Below, piece after piece: positions 24,378 to 33,639 of a stretch of 64,000 nucleotides of DNA. The notes under the pieces are model-generated. The model ran no database searches and was not told the DNA's origin. It was given only the letters and a program-made list of their open reading frames with translations. How positions within the stretch are numbered: the stretch's first letter is position 1; each line of letters opens with the position of its first letter. A program made the position numbers and the translations under genes. Source of the stretch: Thermoplasmatota archaeon (GTDB taxonomy: Archaea > Thermoplasmatota > Thermoplasmata > Thermoplasmatales > Thermoplasmataceae); contig JAMCUL010000019.1 in NCBI GenBank assembly GCA_023381355.1, positions 62,001-126,000 of the forward strand. Reading direction: 5' to 3'.

Positions 24378-25559
24378 TCAGTGCTGATTCCTGAGACCTG
24401 AACTTTCTTTCCAGTAGGTTTTTGGGGCTACGCTACTGCGGTATTTCTCCGCGGTGTCACGAAACTTCTGGATATCAGATATTATCTCATGAACATCCTC
24501 TTTAAGGCTTCTTGAAGGATGGTATCCAAGTTCCCTGAGCTTTCTGTGCTCTGGATTATAATAATGCTGGTCCTTTTCTACCCGGGGATTTTCGACATGG
24601 CTGATCTCTATACTTCTCCCGAGAATGCTTTCACCTGCATCTTTCACAAACTGGGCTATCTCATTTATGGAATAATGTTCATCAAACTGGTTGTATACCC
24701 TGTATTCTCCTTCACCCGCAGGTTTTTCGAGGCCAAGCATCAGGCACGAGATGCTGTCCTCAAGAGAAAGGAATCCCCTCCTCTGATCACCTTTTCCATA
24801 TGCCGTAATGGGAATGCCGAGCACTGCCTGTACACAGAACCTGTTCATTGCTGTTCCCCATACCTCGTCTATGTCAAACCTGGTGTAGAATCCTGTCTCG
24901 TTGATCTCCCTCGTCCGGGTACCGTAAACAACACCCTGCATCACATCTGTTATTCTTAACCCCCAGACACGGTTGGCAAACATTAGGTTATTCGTGTCGT
25001 GAACCTTGCTCCAGTGATACCATGATCCGGCGAATTTAGGAAAGGGAAGAGTATCCCTCCTACCATGATATTCAATTTCAAAGAACCCCTCAGGAATGTC
25101 AATATTTGGGGTCCCATATTCCCCCATGGTACCAAGTTTGAGGAGATGGGCTTTTGGGGCAATATCCTTCATTGCGTATACAAGGTTGATCGTTCCGCCC
25201 ATATTCTGTATGAGGGTTTCCCTTGCCTGCCTCAATCCTATCATTGAATATGGTGCAGATCTCTGCTCTGCCAGGTGGACAATCGCATCCGAAACCTCCT
25301 TCTCCATAAAATTATAGACAAAATCAGGATCATTCACGTCTCCATGATAGAATGTTATATTGCTTCCGTAGAATTTGGAGGCTTCAGATATTCTTCTGTT
25401 TATTTCCGGGATGGGTGTTACTGAACCTGAGCCAACCTCTTCAACCCTCCTTCTTGTGTAAAGTGAATCAACACCCACAACTTCATGGCCTTCCCTAAGT
25501 AGTCGCAGTGCAAGGGCCCAGCCAATATAACCATCAATTCCCAGGATTATGACCTTCAT
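24378..25559 (-). CDS. agl3: UDP-sulfoquinovose synthase-like protein (Agl3/SQD1)
   Basis: 393 residues from ATG 25559; an upstream TTG at 25583 overlaps the TATA region. An extended SDR: NAD motif GIDGYIGWALA, the family's Arg-rich VDSLYTRRRVEE, catalytic LGTMGEYGTP (Thr and Glu of SQD1) and YHWSKVHD (YxxxK). SQD1 and archaeal Agl3 convert UDP-glucose and sulfite to UDP-sulfoquinovose, used in Sulfolobus for the N-glycan of S-layer proteins. Here the Asn-rich surface proteins in the window are plausible acceptors. The gene is single; the nucleotidyltransferase at 22 kb could supply substrate. Confidence 0.93.
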   Translation of the reverse strand: MKVIILGIDGYIGWALALRLLREGHEVVGVDSLYTRRRVEEVGSGSVTPIPEINRRISEASKFYGSNITFYHGDVNDPDFVYNFMEKEVSDAIVHLAEQRSAPYSMIGLRQARETLIQNMGGTINLVYAMKDIAPKAHLLKLGTMGEYGTPNIDIPEGFFEIEYHGRRDTLPFPKFAGSWYHWSKVHDTNNLMFANRVWGLRITDVMQGVVYGTRTREINETGFYTRFDIDEVWGTAMNRFCVQAVLGIPITAYGKGDQRRGFLSLEDSISCLMLGLEKPAGEGEYRVYNQFDEHYSINEIAQFVKDAGESILGRSIEISHVENPRVEKDQHYYNPEHRKLRELGYHPSRSLKEDVHEIISDIQKFRDTAEKYRSSVAPKTYWKESSGLRNQH

Positions 25560-25768
25560 TATGTCCAGTAAATTCATTCTCAATAATAAATTAATCTGAT
25601 TTTCCGGGAGTTTGTCTGGAAAACGTTTTCAACACATGTTGGCTGGGACAGGCAGGGCTTATACTTTTTATGATACGGTTTTCCGTGATGGGTCGGGATA
25701 CAGATGAATACATTTGACTGTATAAAAACATGATAGATCCAGAATCCCGATATTTAAACGGGAATAAC

Positions 25769-25777
25769 CATATAATC
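25769..25777 (+). promoter_or_regulatory. TATA box of the malate dehydrogenase gene
   Basis: CATATAATC centred about 25 bases before ATG 25798. A second AT-rich site TATTTAAAC lies at 25751-25759. Confidence 0.4.
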
Positions 25778-25797
25778 TATCATGGGATAACGCAGCC

Positions 25798-26766
25798 ATG
25801 AGACCAAAGATTTCTGTTATTGGCGCAGGAAATGTAGGTGCTACAGTTGCTCAGTTTCTTTCAATACAAGATCTGGGAGATATTTACCTGTTTGATGTTG
25901 TTGATGGCAAGCCTGAAGGGGAAGCCCTTGACATGATGGAGGGAACGCCACACTGGGGAGTGGATAACAATATTAAGGGATTCACGACCACAAACCCTGA
26001 AAACTATTCACACATGAAGGGTTCCGATGTTATAGTCATAACTGCTGGCCTTGCAAGAAAGCCTGGAATGAGCAGGGATGATCTTCTGGTAAAGAATATA
26101 GGAATAATAAAGGACGTTGCGGAGAATGTGAAGAAATATTCGCCTGAGTCGTTGATAGTCATGGTATCCAATCCGGCTGACACGATGGCATATGCATTCC
26201 AGAAGGTAAGCGGGATAGATCCGAAGAGGATAATCGGGCTTGGAGGATCTCTTGACAGTTCAAGATTCAGGACATTCATCGCAATGGAACTGGGAGTTTC
26301 CGTAAAGGATGTGAACGCATTTGTCGTGGGCGGCCATGGCGATGACATGGTTCCGTTCATAAGATATTCAAGTGTCGCAGGAATGCCAATTTCAACCCTC
26401 CTTTCCAGGGAAAAGATAGATGAAATTGTTAAGAGAACCAGATTCGGGGGAGGTGAGATAGTTGATCTTCTGAAGACTGGAAGCGCCTATTATGCGCCTG
26501 GAATTTCAATTACTGCAATGGTTGAGTCCATAATAAAGGACAAGAAGAGAGTGATTCCATGTGCAGCATACATGGACGCAGAGAACGCAAAACACTACTC
26601 AGCACAGGGCCTATTCATTGGCGTACCAATAAAGATAGGCAAGGATGGGGTAGAGCATATCTACAGGATTGATTTCAACGAGGAGGAGAAGGTCCTCTGG
26701 AATAAGACTGTTGAATCTGTGAAGAAGAACGGCGAGAAAGTTGATGCTGTTCTTTCACAGCATTAA
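25798..26766 (+). CDS. mdh: Malate dehydrogenase (LDH-like type)
   Basis: 322 residues. NAD motif GAGNVGATVAQ followed by LFDVV (Asp selecting NAD over NADP), substrate arginines in GLARKPGMSRDDLL (the Arg at the specificity position favours malate over lactate), NPADTMAY, and the catalytic His in VVGGHGDDMVP with partner Asp in GSLDSSRFR. It interconverts malate and oxaloacetate in the citric acid cycle. Standard length. ATG 25798 with a TATA box at the leaderless distance. Monocistronic, convergent with the que operon. Confidence 0.96.
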   Translation: MRPKISVIGAGNVGATVAQFLSIQDLGDIYLFDVVDGKPEGEALDMMEGTPHWGVDNNIKGFTTTNPENYSHMKGSDVIVITAGLARKPGMSRDDLLVKNIGIIKDVAENVKKYSPESLIVMVSNPADTMAYAFQKVSGIDPKRIIGLGGSLDSSRFRTFIAMELGVSVKDVNAFVVGGHGDDMVPFIRYSSVAGMPISTLLSREKIDEIVKRTRFGGGEIVDLLKTGSAYYAPGISITAMVESIIKDKKRVIPCAAYMDAENAKHYSAQGLFIGVPIKIGKDGVEHIYRIDFNEEEKVLWNKTVESVKKNGEKVDAVLSQH

Positions 26767-26778
26767 ATCTCCCATGAA

Positions 26779-27474
26779 TCAATCTTTTTCATTTTCCAGA
26801 TATTTTCTATAAAATTCAGGATAGGTTTCGTATTCAACAGGATCTATGAACCCTGATTCCATGAACCCCTTCAGTCTAAGCAGGCAGGAATCACATTTTC
26901 CACATGCTTTTTCCCCTCCCTCATAACATGAGTGGGTGAGTTCATACGGAGCCCCGAGCTTCATTCCCATGCGTATTATTTCAGATTTAGATAATTTCTG
27001 AAGGGGAGCGGAGATGGATAAGTTCTGGCTTCTTGCCATTCCAAGGCGGAGAGTTTTTTCCATGGATGAAATGAATTCAGGCCTGCAATCCGGATAGCCG
27101 GAATAATCCACTGCATTCACACCCAGCATGATGGTCTCAATTCCTTCAATGTCCGCATAACCTCCAGCGATTGAGGTGAATATTATGTTCCTCCCAGGGA
27201 CATAAGTGTTGGGTACTTCAACCCTCCCGAATTGCCCCTTCTCTACCGGGATATCCCCTGTCAGGGAACTCCCACCGACCTGCGTTAAATCGACCCTGAA
27301 CACGTTCCTCCTGATTCCGTAATACTCTGCGATCCTCCTGGATGATTCAAGTTCAATCCTGTGCCTCTGCCCGTAATCAAAACTGAGTCCCGTAACCTCA
27401 TAACCCTGGGAGACTGCATACGCAAGTACCGTTGTTGAATCAAGGCCGCCAGACATCAGGACAAGAGCCCTCAT
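26779..27474 (-). CDS. queC: 7-cyano-7-deazaguanine synthase QueC
   Basis: 231 residues. The PP-loop ATPase motif SGGLDSTT at 8-15 and the C-terminal zinc site (a Cys in THSCYEG, then CGKCDSCLLR) define QueC. It converts 7-carboxy-7-deazaguanine to preQ0 using ATP and ammonia. In archaea preQ0 is used for archaeosine at tRNA position 15, in bacteria for queuosine. It overlaps the queD gene by 4 bases (ATGA). The tRNA guanine transglycosylase and QueE are not in this window. Confidence 0.96.
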   Translation of the reverse strand: MRALVLMSGGLDSTTVLAYAVSQGYEVTGLSFDYGQRHRIELESSRRIAEYYGIRRNVFRVDLTQVGGSSLTGDIPVEKGQFGRVEVPNTYVPGRNIIFTSIAGGYADIEGIETIMLGVNAVDYSGYPDCRPEFISSMEKTLRLGMARSQNLSISAPLQKLSKSEIIRMGMKLGAPYELTHSCYEGGEKACGKCDSCLLRLKGFMESGFIDPVEYETYPEFYRKYLENEKD

Positions 27475-27947
27475 CCGATCTCCTCTTCCCAGGTGGCCTT
27501 CTGGCCTGGTCCCTCATATACCGATAATTCTATCTTCCGTAAGTTGTCTCCCAGATCCACTTTCTTACGAAGGACACCTGTCAGGAACCTGGCCAGTTCC
27601 TCGCTTGAACTGTGCCTGACATCACAGAGATAAACAAATTCCCCTGGAATTGACATTTCAAATGTTTCATACCGTATGGAATAGTTATTTCCAATTTTTT
27701 CAAACTTTATCCCCTCGCCATCAACTGGAAGTATGAGTTTATGATCAATCTCCTCAAGCATTGTCCTCAGTTCCTTCTTGATCTGTACAAAGTCTGCCAC
27801 CATGCCGTTCCTGAGTTCGCCGTATATTTTCACGTCAATGGCATAATCATGCCCGTGAAGCCTTCTGCACTTGGAGTGTTCCGGTATGAAATGCGCTGCA
27901 GAAAATTTCAGGTTTGTTTCCCATCCATCTATAAATATGCTCATCAT
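27471..27947 (-). CDS. queD: 6-carboxytetrahydropterin synthase QueD
   Basis: 158 residues. T-fold enzyme: zinc ligands HFIPEH and LHGHDY, catalytic Cys in SKCRRLHGH and acidic/His residues in EIDHKLILP and DVRHSSSEE. It turns dihydroneopterin triphosphate into 6-carboxytetrahydropterin, two steps before QueC. Start ATG at 27947 (a second at 27944) overlaps the SDR stop (ATGA), and the end overlaps queC. Hence SDR-queD-queC form one transcript. Confidence 0.93.
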   Translation of the reverse strand: MMSIFIDGWETNLKFSAAHFIPEHSKCRRLHGHDYAIDVKIYGELRNGMVADFVQIKKELRTMLEEIDHKLILPVDGEGIKFEKIGNNYSIRYETFEMSIPGEFVYLCDVRHSSSEELARFLTGVLRKKVDLGDNLRKIELSVYEGPGQKATWEEEIG

Positions 27948-28786
27948 TTTTTATCCTTCCTCATTCGCATCTTTTCCCATGCATCATCAGGTAGCATCGA
28001 AAGATCGTTGAACTGACCCGACCCTCTCAGGAACTCGCCACCATCAATCCTGATAACCTCACCGTTGATGAACGATGAATAATCACTGAGAAGGAACGAC
28101 GCAAGTTCAGATATCTCTCCTGTATTCCCAAGCCTCTTCATCGGATTCTTGTTTACCAGGTAATCCTCGAATGACTGGTCCGGAATGAGGTTCTTCCAGG
28201 CACCCTCAGTCTTGAATGGTCCCGGTGCAATTCCGTTGGCACGTATCCCCTTTGGGCCCCATTCAACTGCTATGCTCCTTGTAAATGCGTTCAATCCGCC
28301 CTTTGCGGCAGCTGAAGGAATCACATACCCTGATCCAGTTTCAGCGTAGGTCGTAAGTATGCTCACCACTGCCCCCTTTCTCCCACTTTCTATCCACTTC
28401 TTTCCAGTCTCCAGGGTAATATTGATGGACCCGTTCAACACAATGTTGATCACTGAAAGAAATGCGTTCATTGAAAGATCTTCTGTTCTTGATATAAAGT
28501 TCCCGGCAGCGTTATTCACGAGGCCATCTATTCCGGAAGAGGAGAATATGTCATCAATGATTTTCCTTACATCCTCATAATCCCTGATGTCAACAGGGAA
28601 ATAATTGCATTCCGACCCACTTTCCTCGACAAGCGATTTGGCCTTCACAAGCTTCTCCCTGTCTCTTCCAAGAATGTAGATACCCGCACCATAGGAGGCA
28701 AGCCTCCTTGAAATCTCAAGCCCAAGCCCGCTACCGCCACCGGTGATCATGTAGAATTTTCCCTTGAAAGGCGCTCCACTTAACAT
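27944..28786 (-). CDS. SDR-family reductase lacking the catalytic Tyr (2,4-dienoyl-CoA reductase-like)
   Basis: 280 residues. Cofactor motif TGGGSGLGLEIS (10-residue glycine motif), LGRDREKL (Arg prefers NADPH), NNAAGNF and the PGPFKTEG loop identify an SDR. The usual YxxxK is replaced by SAAAK (Ser where Tyr is expected), with GSGYVIP just upstream. Exactly this SxxxK pattern marks the 2,4-dienoyl-CoA reductases, which remove a double bond in unsaturated fatty-acid oxidation. So a lipid or CoA-thioester reductase is more likely than a sugar dehydrogenase. It heads the queD-queC operon, an unexpected mix. ATG 28786 with TATA about 26 bases upstream. Confidence 0.85.
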   Translation of the reverse strand: MLSGAPFKGKFYMITGGGSGLGLEISRRLASYGAGIYILGRDREKLVKAKSLVEESGSECNYFPVDIRDYEDVRKIIDDIFSSSGIDGLVNNAAGNFISRTEDLSMNAFLSVINIVLNGSINITLETGKKWIESGRKGAVVSILTTYAETGSGYVIPSAAAKGGLNAFTRSIAVEWGPKGIRANGIAPGPFKTEGAWKNLIPDQSFEDYLVNKNPMKRLGNTGEISELASFLLSDYSSFINGEVIRIDGGEFLRGSGQFNDLSMLPDDAWEKMRMRKDKK

Positions 28787-29036
28787 GAAACTTCATGACT
28801 TACACAGCATTAAAATTTTACATTGACGGGTACCTATTTGTCCCCAGTAAATCGGATCACCTTTCAAGATCCACGAATCTTCCTGAAAACAGGCAGGTTA
28901 CATGAGAATAGAGCCAGGCTGAATCAGCGGTTCCTGAAAATTTTCTGAAGATGGGGTATATGACAGGAACAGATAGCCTTGCAAAATGCTCAGGTTTAGA
29001 TAAACAAATATACTATTTAGTATTTCACGGAAGTAA
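28787..29036. other. Divergent promoter region between SDR gene and tRNA-Arg
   Basis: Holds the SDR promoter (AT-rich TAAAATTTTAATG around 28805-28818 on the minus strand) and the tRNA promoter (AT-rich ATAAACAAATATAC around 29000). The palindrome CATGAA-AC-TTCATG at 28784-28797 covers the SDR start codon. No protein gene. Confidence 0.4.
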
Positions 29037-29111
29037 GGGCGCGTGGCCAAGCCTGGATATGGCAACAGCCTCCTAAGCTGTAGATCAGGGGTCCGAATCC
29101 CCTCGCGCCCG
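29037..29111 (+). tRNA. tRNA-Arg (anticodon CCT)
   Basis: 75 bases fold into a full cloverleaf. Acceptor GGGCGCG pairs with CGCGCCC; D arm GCCA/TGGC; anticodon stem ACAGC/GCTGT with loop CTCCTAA, anticodon CCT reading AGG; T arm AGGGG/CCCCT with loop TCCGAAT; discriminator G. No intron and no encoded CCA. AGG is one of the most used arginine codons in this window, so this tRNA is important. A T-run follows at 29116-29120. Confidence 0.95.
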
Positions 29112-29118
29112 CTTGTTT

Positions 29119-29850
29119 TTACTCCATTCTCGGAGCAAGCAGGAACTTAACCTTTTTCTCACCGGCTGTCTGGGGGAACTCGAGTTCTATGACCAGCGGG
29201 TAGTCGTTGTTGAATGATATCCTGAGATTCTCTGCAGTACCCACAGATTTCAGTATCTTTATGAGGTAGTCAGAAGGATAGCTGCTCTTCACCTCTCCAC
29301 TGGACTTTATTTCAAGGTACTGCGTCGAATCAATCCTGAGTTCAGCATCCTCTGAATCGCTTTTTGATGAAATCGTGAAGCTGTCAGGAGCAAGTATGAA
29401 CCTTACTGAATCCCTCACATCAGCTGCTGCCTTCAGACCCCTGTCAAACTGGCTCTTCGGGATTACCACAAAATTTTCAGGATTTACTGAGGGAAGCTTT
29501 GGTGGGTTGATATTCCCATATTCCAGAAGAGCGATGCTCTTGCTGAGATTTCCCATTGAAAATTTTATCTTCCCGGAACCGGGTATTAGCGTTATTTCAT
29601 CGGAAGACCCGCCAAGCCTGATCACGCTTCGCAGTTTTTCCATGTCCATTGGCAGATCTGTTTTCTCCGGCACATCATATGACGTGAAATTCTTTGAACT
29701 CACGAAAAGATCCACCATTGCGATCCTTGCGCTGTCTATGGCCCTTATATGCAGTCCATCTGATTCAAATTCAAATTTTGCCTCGTTTGTAATTGACCCT
29801 ATAATATCCGAGACCTCCTTGAGCCCACCTATTGTGGTTACTACCTTCAT
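29119..29850 (-). CDS. pcn: DNA polymerase sliding clamp (PCNA)
   Basis: 243 residues, the usual two-domain clamp protomer. N-terminal segment DGLHIRAIDSARIAMVDLF is the classical PCNA signature, with the inter-domain connector near residue 118 and C-terminal ELEFPQTAGEKKVKFLLAPRME. As a homotrimer it encircles DNA and tethers polymerases, ligase and nucleases through PIP motifs. Only one PCNA gene is seen here. ATG 29850 has a CATTTATTTCC element about 26 bases upstream, so it is probably leaderless. The repeat CATGCATG-CT-CATGCATG covers its start codon. Confidence 0.96.
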   Translation of the reverse strand: MKVVTTIGGLKEVSDIIGSITNEAKFEFESDGLHIRAIDSARIAMVDLFVSSKNFTSYDVPEKTDLPMDMEKLRSVIRLGGSSDEITLIPGSGKIKFSMGNLSKSIALLEYGNINPPKLPSVNPENFVVIPKSQFDRGLKAAADVRDSVRFILAPDSFTISSKSDSEDAELRIDSTQYLEIKSSGEVKSSYPSDYLIKILKSVGTAENLRISFNNDYPLVIELEFPQTAGEKKVKFLLAPRME

Positions 29851-29865
29851 GCATGCTCATGCATG
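29848..29865. repeat. Tandem self-complementary CATGCATG repeats at PCNA start
   Basis: Two copies of the 8-base palindrome CATGCATG separated by CT. They lie over the start codon and predicted transcription start of the PCNA gene. Could be an operator or a chance effect of the start codon; no protein in the window is known to bind it. Confidence 0.45.
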
Positions 29866-29966
29866 ATGATGGAAATAAATGTTTTCAATTATGATCAATC
29901 ATTGTTACCAGATATGATAACAAAAATACTTTAATTGATGAAAAGAAATAGCCATAAAGGTGTCTC

Positions 29967-30863
29967 TTGAACATTAACGATTCAGAATGGTCGGCCCTTG
30001 GCATAAGGGTGAAGGTTGATTATTCCATATTTCAGGCACTGTCCGGTATGGATTACATGTTTCGATCGGTGATAATTTCAACCGGAGATCAGGTCAAGGT
30101 GGTTTCATTCATACCGGAGAATCTCAAGAATATTGCGAAATTCAACATTTTCCTGAGGTCAATCAATGCGGAGGATCTAGACGGCCAGAGCATGGTCACC
30201 TACGAGAATAATGATGACCTGAACATGAAATTCCTGGGAAGGCTTATCAATATAGATGGCGTGATAATCTCCCATGTATTTTCAGACAATGACGGTTTCC
30301 ATATATACCTCAAGTTTCCAGTTTTTCTTAAGCCTCTTATCTCGGAAATACTGATAGATGCATGCACAAACATACCTGCCATCGAGGTGGAGCATCTTAC
30401 CGATCAGAACAGGGTAAATCCGTTCTACAAAGAGGAACTTGAGGGAGAGGTCTGTACCATAATCCTGCAGATGCCGGTTGAATCTGGAATCCAGTGTGAC
30501 GGGAAGATAGAAGCGGACACAATAAGGACGGATAAGGTGACACTAATTGGGAACCTCTCATGCAACAGTCTCCCAGGGATACTAGAAATGGAGAAGGAAG
30601 TCGGCCATCTCAGGAAGTACATACTTAGTGGAACCTTCAAGGACCTCCTCCTGAATATGGTGAAGTGTGATATACTCACATACAGGAGGGCACTCAGGCT
30701 TGAGGATGATCATGCTGTTCTGGAAATTGTAACGCCAAGGAACGATCTCAACTCCATAATAAGGCTTCTTTCCGCCACTGGAAATGAGGATGTGGAAATC
30801 TTGTCTATTCAGGGAAACACAGATATTTTTGAAGATAAGAAAACGCTCAAAATATCTAAATAA
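29967..30863 (+). CDS. Conserved-type protein of unknown function, upstream of gcvP genes
   Basis: 298 residues from TTG 29967, with GGTG about five bases ahead. No membrane helices. The protein seems to contain two alpha/beta halves: the first (1-150) with strands such as IINIDGVIISHVF and the second (160-298) with ILTYRRALRLEDDHAVLEIV and VEILSIQ. That C-terminal half loosely resembles the sensor part of archaeal bacterio-opsin activator-like regulators, but there is no HTH at the end. Function unknown. It ends 30 bases before the glycine dehydrogenase gene and may be co-transcribed. Confidence 0.72.
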   Translation: MNINDSEWSALGIRVKVDYSIFQALSGMDYMFRSVIISTGDQVKVVSFIPENLKNIAKFNIFLRSINAEDLDGQSMVTYENNDDLNMKFLGRLINIDGVIISHVFSDNDGFHIYLKFPVFLKPLISEILIDACTNIPAIEVEHLTDQNRVNPFYKEELEGEVCTIILQMPVESGIQCDGKIEADTIRTDKVTLIGNLSCNSLPGILEMEKEVGHLRKYILSGTFKDLLLNMVKCDILTYRRALRLEDDHAVLEIVTPRNDLNSIIRLLSATGNEDVEILSIQGNTDIFEDKKTLKISK

Positions 30864-30893
30864 AGGTGAACCATAAGTCGTTGGTAAGACAGG

Positions 30894-32216
30894 ATGACTT
30901 TTACAGATGAGATGTTTAAATTCCTGAACATTAAAGGTTATGATGATCTTTTTTCCGATATTCCGGAAAGTGTGAAGAAACCACTCAAGGGAATTGGCAG
31001 GGGAAAAAGTGAGATGGAAATTACACTTGAGAGCGAGGCTGTTGGCAGCCTCAACAGGTGGGATTTCACCATACTTCTCGGGCTTGGAGCATATGAGAGA
31101 TATATTCCAGCAGCAGTGAATAACGTTATCATGAGGAATGAATTCATAACTGCATACACGCCCTATCAGGCGGAGATTTCACAGGGCATGCTCCAGGCAC
31201 TGTTCGAGTACCAGAGCCTCATATGTGACCTCACTGGCATGGAGGTAACAAACTCCTCAATGTATGACGGCCCAAGCTCACTGGCAGAGGCAGTGAGAAT
31301 GGCATACAGGATCAACGGAAAACGGGACGTACTGATACCTGAGAACATATACAGGAATCATCTTGAAGTCCTGAGAACATATACAACCGGAGTTCCTGTG
31401 AATCTCATTTTCTATGGAGTTGCAAATGACGGAACCATAAATATCGAGAAACTGAAGGAAATGATAACTGAGGACACCTGTGCGATCGTGACATATAACC
31501 CTTCGACCTTCGGAATCATTGACCATGGCGTTAATGCGATCAGGGAGATCAAGGGGGATGCCCTGCACATAGCATATTACGATCCTGTGTCCCTTGCACT
31601 GATTTCATCACCTGGAGAATATGACGCAGACATAAGCGTTTCTGAGGGACAGCAACTCGGTATACCACTCAATTTTGGCGGGCCATATCTCGGGCTGTTT
31701 TCCTTCAAGGAAAAATATGTCAGGAAATCTCCCGGAAGGCTTATAGGTGAGACTGTTGACGTGAATGGCAAGAGGGCATATGTGATGACACTCCAGACAA
31801 GGGAACAGCACATAAGGAGGGACAAGGCAATGAGCAACATCTGCACAAACCAGGCTCTCATGGCCCTGGCCTCGTCGGTATATCTCTCTGTCCTCGGTAA
31901 TACGGGCCTGGAGTACGTGGCCACAAAAACTATGGAGAATTCAAGGAAGCTCGCCTCAGTGATAGACAGCGTGCATGGATTCAGGACGAGGAAGACTTCA
32001 AGCATGTATTTCTCTGACATAATCGTGGATGTTGATGCCTCACCAGAGGCACTTTTCTCATACCTGCAGAAGAATGGCATTCTTGGGGGTTATCCTGCGG
32101 CATCTGCACTTGCTGGCCCTTCCTCAGGGATAGGGAGGAGCGTTTTCTTCGCAGCTACTGAGATAACGAGGAATGATACCCTGGAAAAACTCAAGAAAGT
32201 CATGGAGGTGTTCTGA
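30894..32216 (+). CDS. gcvPA: Glycine dehydrogenase (decarboxylating) subunit 1
   Basis: 440 residues. The N-terminal half of the P-protein, encoded separately as in archaea and Gram-positive bacteria. Fold-type I PLP enzyme without the Schiff-base lysine, which is in subunit 2. Recognised by TPYQAEISQGMLQALFEYQS, DGPSSLAEA, LNFGGPYLGLF and TREQHIRRDKAMSNICTNQA. With subunit 2 it decarboxylates glycine and passes the aminomethyl group to GcvH. Start ATG 30894; stop TGA shares its A with the ATG of subunit 2. Confidence 0.96.
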   Translation: MTFTDEMFKFLNIKGYDDLFSDIPESVKKPLKGIGRGKSEMEITLESEAVGSLNRWDFTILLGLGAYERYIPAAVNNVIMRNEFITAYTPYQAEISQGMLQALFEYQSLICDLTGMEVTNSSMYDGPSSLAEAVRMAYRINGKRDVLIPENIYRNHLEVLRTYTTGVPVNLIFYGVANDGTINIEKLKEMITEDTCAIVTYNPSTFGIIDHGVNAIREIKGDALHIAYYDPVSLALISSPGEYDADISVSEGQQLGIPLNFGGPYLGLFSFKEKYVRKSPGRLIGETVDVNGKRAYVMTLQTREQHIRRDKAMSNICTNQALMALASSVYLSVLGNTGLEYVATKTMENSRKLASVIDSVHGFRTRKTSSMYFSDIIVDVDASPEALFSYLQKNGILGGYPAASALAGPSSGIGRSVFFAATEITRNDTLEKLKKVMEVF

Positions 32217-33634
32217 TGGGCTATCACCAGGCAACCTATGATGAGAGGCTGCTTTCCGAGATTGGATCCGGCAACACCTATTCTGTTGAGAAGACAAACA
32301 GGCCGGAAATCCCTGACGGGATCAGGAGGAAGAAACTCTCCCTTCCTGATGTTGCTGAGTATGATGTTATAAGGCATTATGTCCACCTGTCCCAGATGAA
32401 CTATTCTGTTGATACCGGCTTTTACCCACTTGGATCATGCACCATGAAATATAACCCTAAATTTGCAGACAGGATGGCGGGTGACCAGAGATTTTCAAGA
32501 ATGCATCCACTCACGGCGCCCGAATACGCGCAGGGAGAGCTGCAGGTGATGTACGAACTGCAGGAATTCCTGAGGGCCAGTTCCGGAATGGATGCAGTCA
32601 CACTTCAGCCTCTTGCAGGGGCACAGGGGGAGTACACATCCATGCTGATTGTCCGGAAATACATGGAGAGTATAGGAGAATCCCGGAGGAATGAGATAAT
32701 AATACCGGATTCAGCACATGGAACCAACCCTGCCTCTGCCGCCATGGCTGGTTTTTCAACTGTGGAGATACCATCAAAGCAGGATGGAAAGGTAGATCTT
32801 GATGCCCTGAGGGATGCAATCTCCGACAGGACTGCTGCATTCATGATAACAAATCCGAGTACTCTCGGCGTATTCGAATCAAATATTCTCGAGATAGAGA
32901 AGATAGTTCACGGTGCAGGTGCACTTCTCTACTATGACGGTGCGAACTTCAACGCCATCCTTGGCGTGACTGCACCAGGACTGATGGGATTCGACATGGT
33001 TCACTTCAACCTTCACAAGACGTTTGCCACCCCGCACGGAGGAGGCGGCCCCGGGGCTGGACCTGTTGCAGTGAAGGAAAAACTGAGGGAATTCCTTCCT
33101 CTGCCTGTCGTTGTAAAGGAGGGAAAGAAATACAGCCTCTACTATGGGTACAGGAACAGCATTGGCAGGGTCGGCGGGTTCAATGGCTCCTTCATCAATC
33201 TCCTGAGGGCGTGGGCCTACATGAAATTCAAGGGAGATGATGGGCTGACCGAGAATACAAGGAAGGCTGTCCTTAATGCAAACTACATTGGAAGGAAACT
33301 TGAAGGAATCCTTGATATACCCACGAAGGGACTCAAGAAGCACGAGGTTGTTGCGTCAACAAGGAACACCGGGAAGAAGGCCCTGGACGTTGCAAAATAT
33401 ATCATAAACAGCGGCGTACATGCCCCGACAATATACTTCCCACTGATAGTCCCGGAGGCATTGATGATTGAACCTACAGAGGATGCTTCCATTGAGGACA
33501 TGGACAATTTCGTGAGGCTGGTAGAGGAGGCCATTAAAATTCCCGATGAGGAACTGCACAGGATGCCGGTCAACCTCTCAATCGGCAGGGCAGATGAGGT
33601 AAGGGCTGCCAGGGCAATGAAGCTGCACTGGTAG
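32216..33634 (+). CDS. gcvPB: Glycine dehydrogenase (decarboxylating) subunit 2
   Basis: 472 residues, PLP-binding half of the split P-protein. The Schiff-base Lys is Lys268 in HFNLHKTFATPHGGGGPG. Other family motifs: GFYPLGSCTMKYNP, QPLAGAQGEYT, PDSAHGTNPASAAMAGF. The dimer of subunits releases carbon dioxide from glycine and transfers the methylamine to lipoyl-GcvH; a GcvH gene is 15 kb away at 48.4 kb. No gcvT is in this window. The ATG overlaps the gcvPA stop by one base. Confidence 0.97.
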   Translation: MGYHQATYDERLLSEIGSGNTYSVEKTNRPEIPDGIRRKKLSLPDVAEYDVIRHYVHLSQMNYSVDTGFYPLGSCTMKYNPKFADRMAGDQRFSRMHPLTAPEYAQGELQVMYELQEFLRASSGMDAVTLQPLAGAQGEYTSMLIVRKYMESIGESRRNEIIIPDSAHGTNPASAAMAGFSTVEIPSKQDGKVDLDALRDAISDRTAAFMITNPSTLGVFESNILEIEKIVHGAGALLYYDGANFNAILGVTAPGLMGFDMVHFNLHKTFATPHGGGGPGAGPVAVKEKLREFLPLPVVVKEGKKYSLYYGYRNSIGRVGGFNGSFINLLRAWAYMKFKGDDGLTENTRKAVLNANYIGRKLEGILDIPTKGLKKHEVVASTRNTGKKALDVAKYIINSGVHAPTIYFPLIVPEALMIEPTEDASIEDMDNFVRLVEEAIKIPDEELHRMPVNLSIGRADEVRAARAMKLHW

Positions 33635-33639
33635 CAGGT

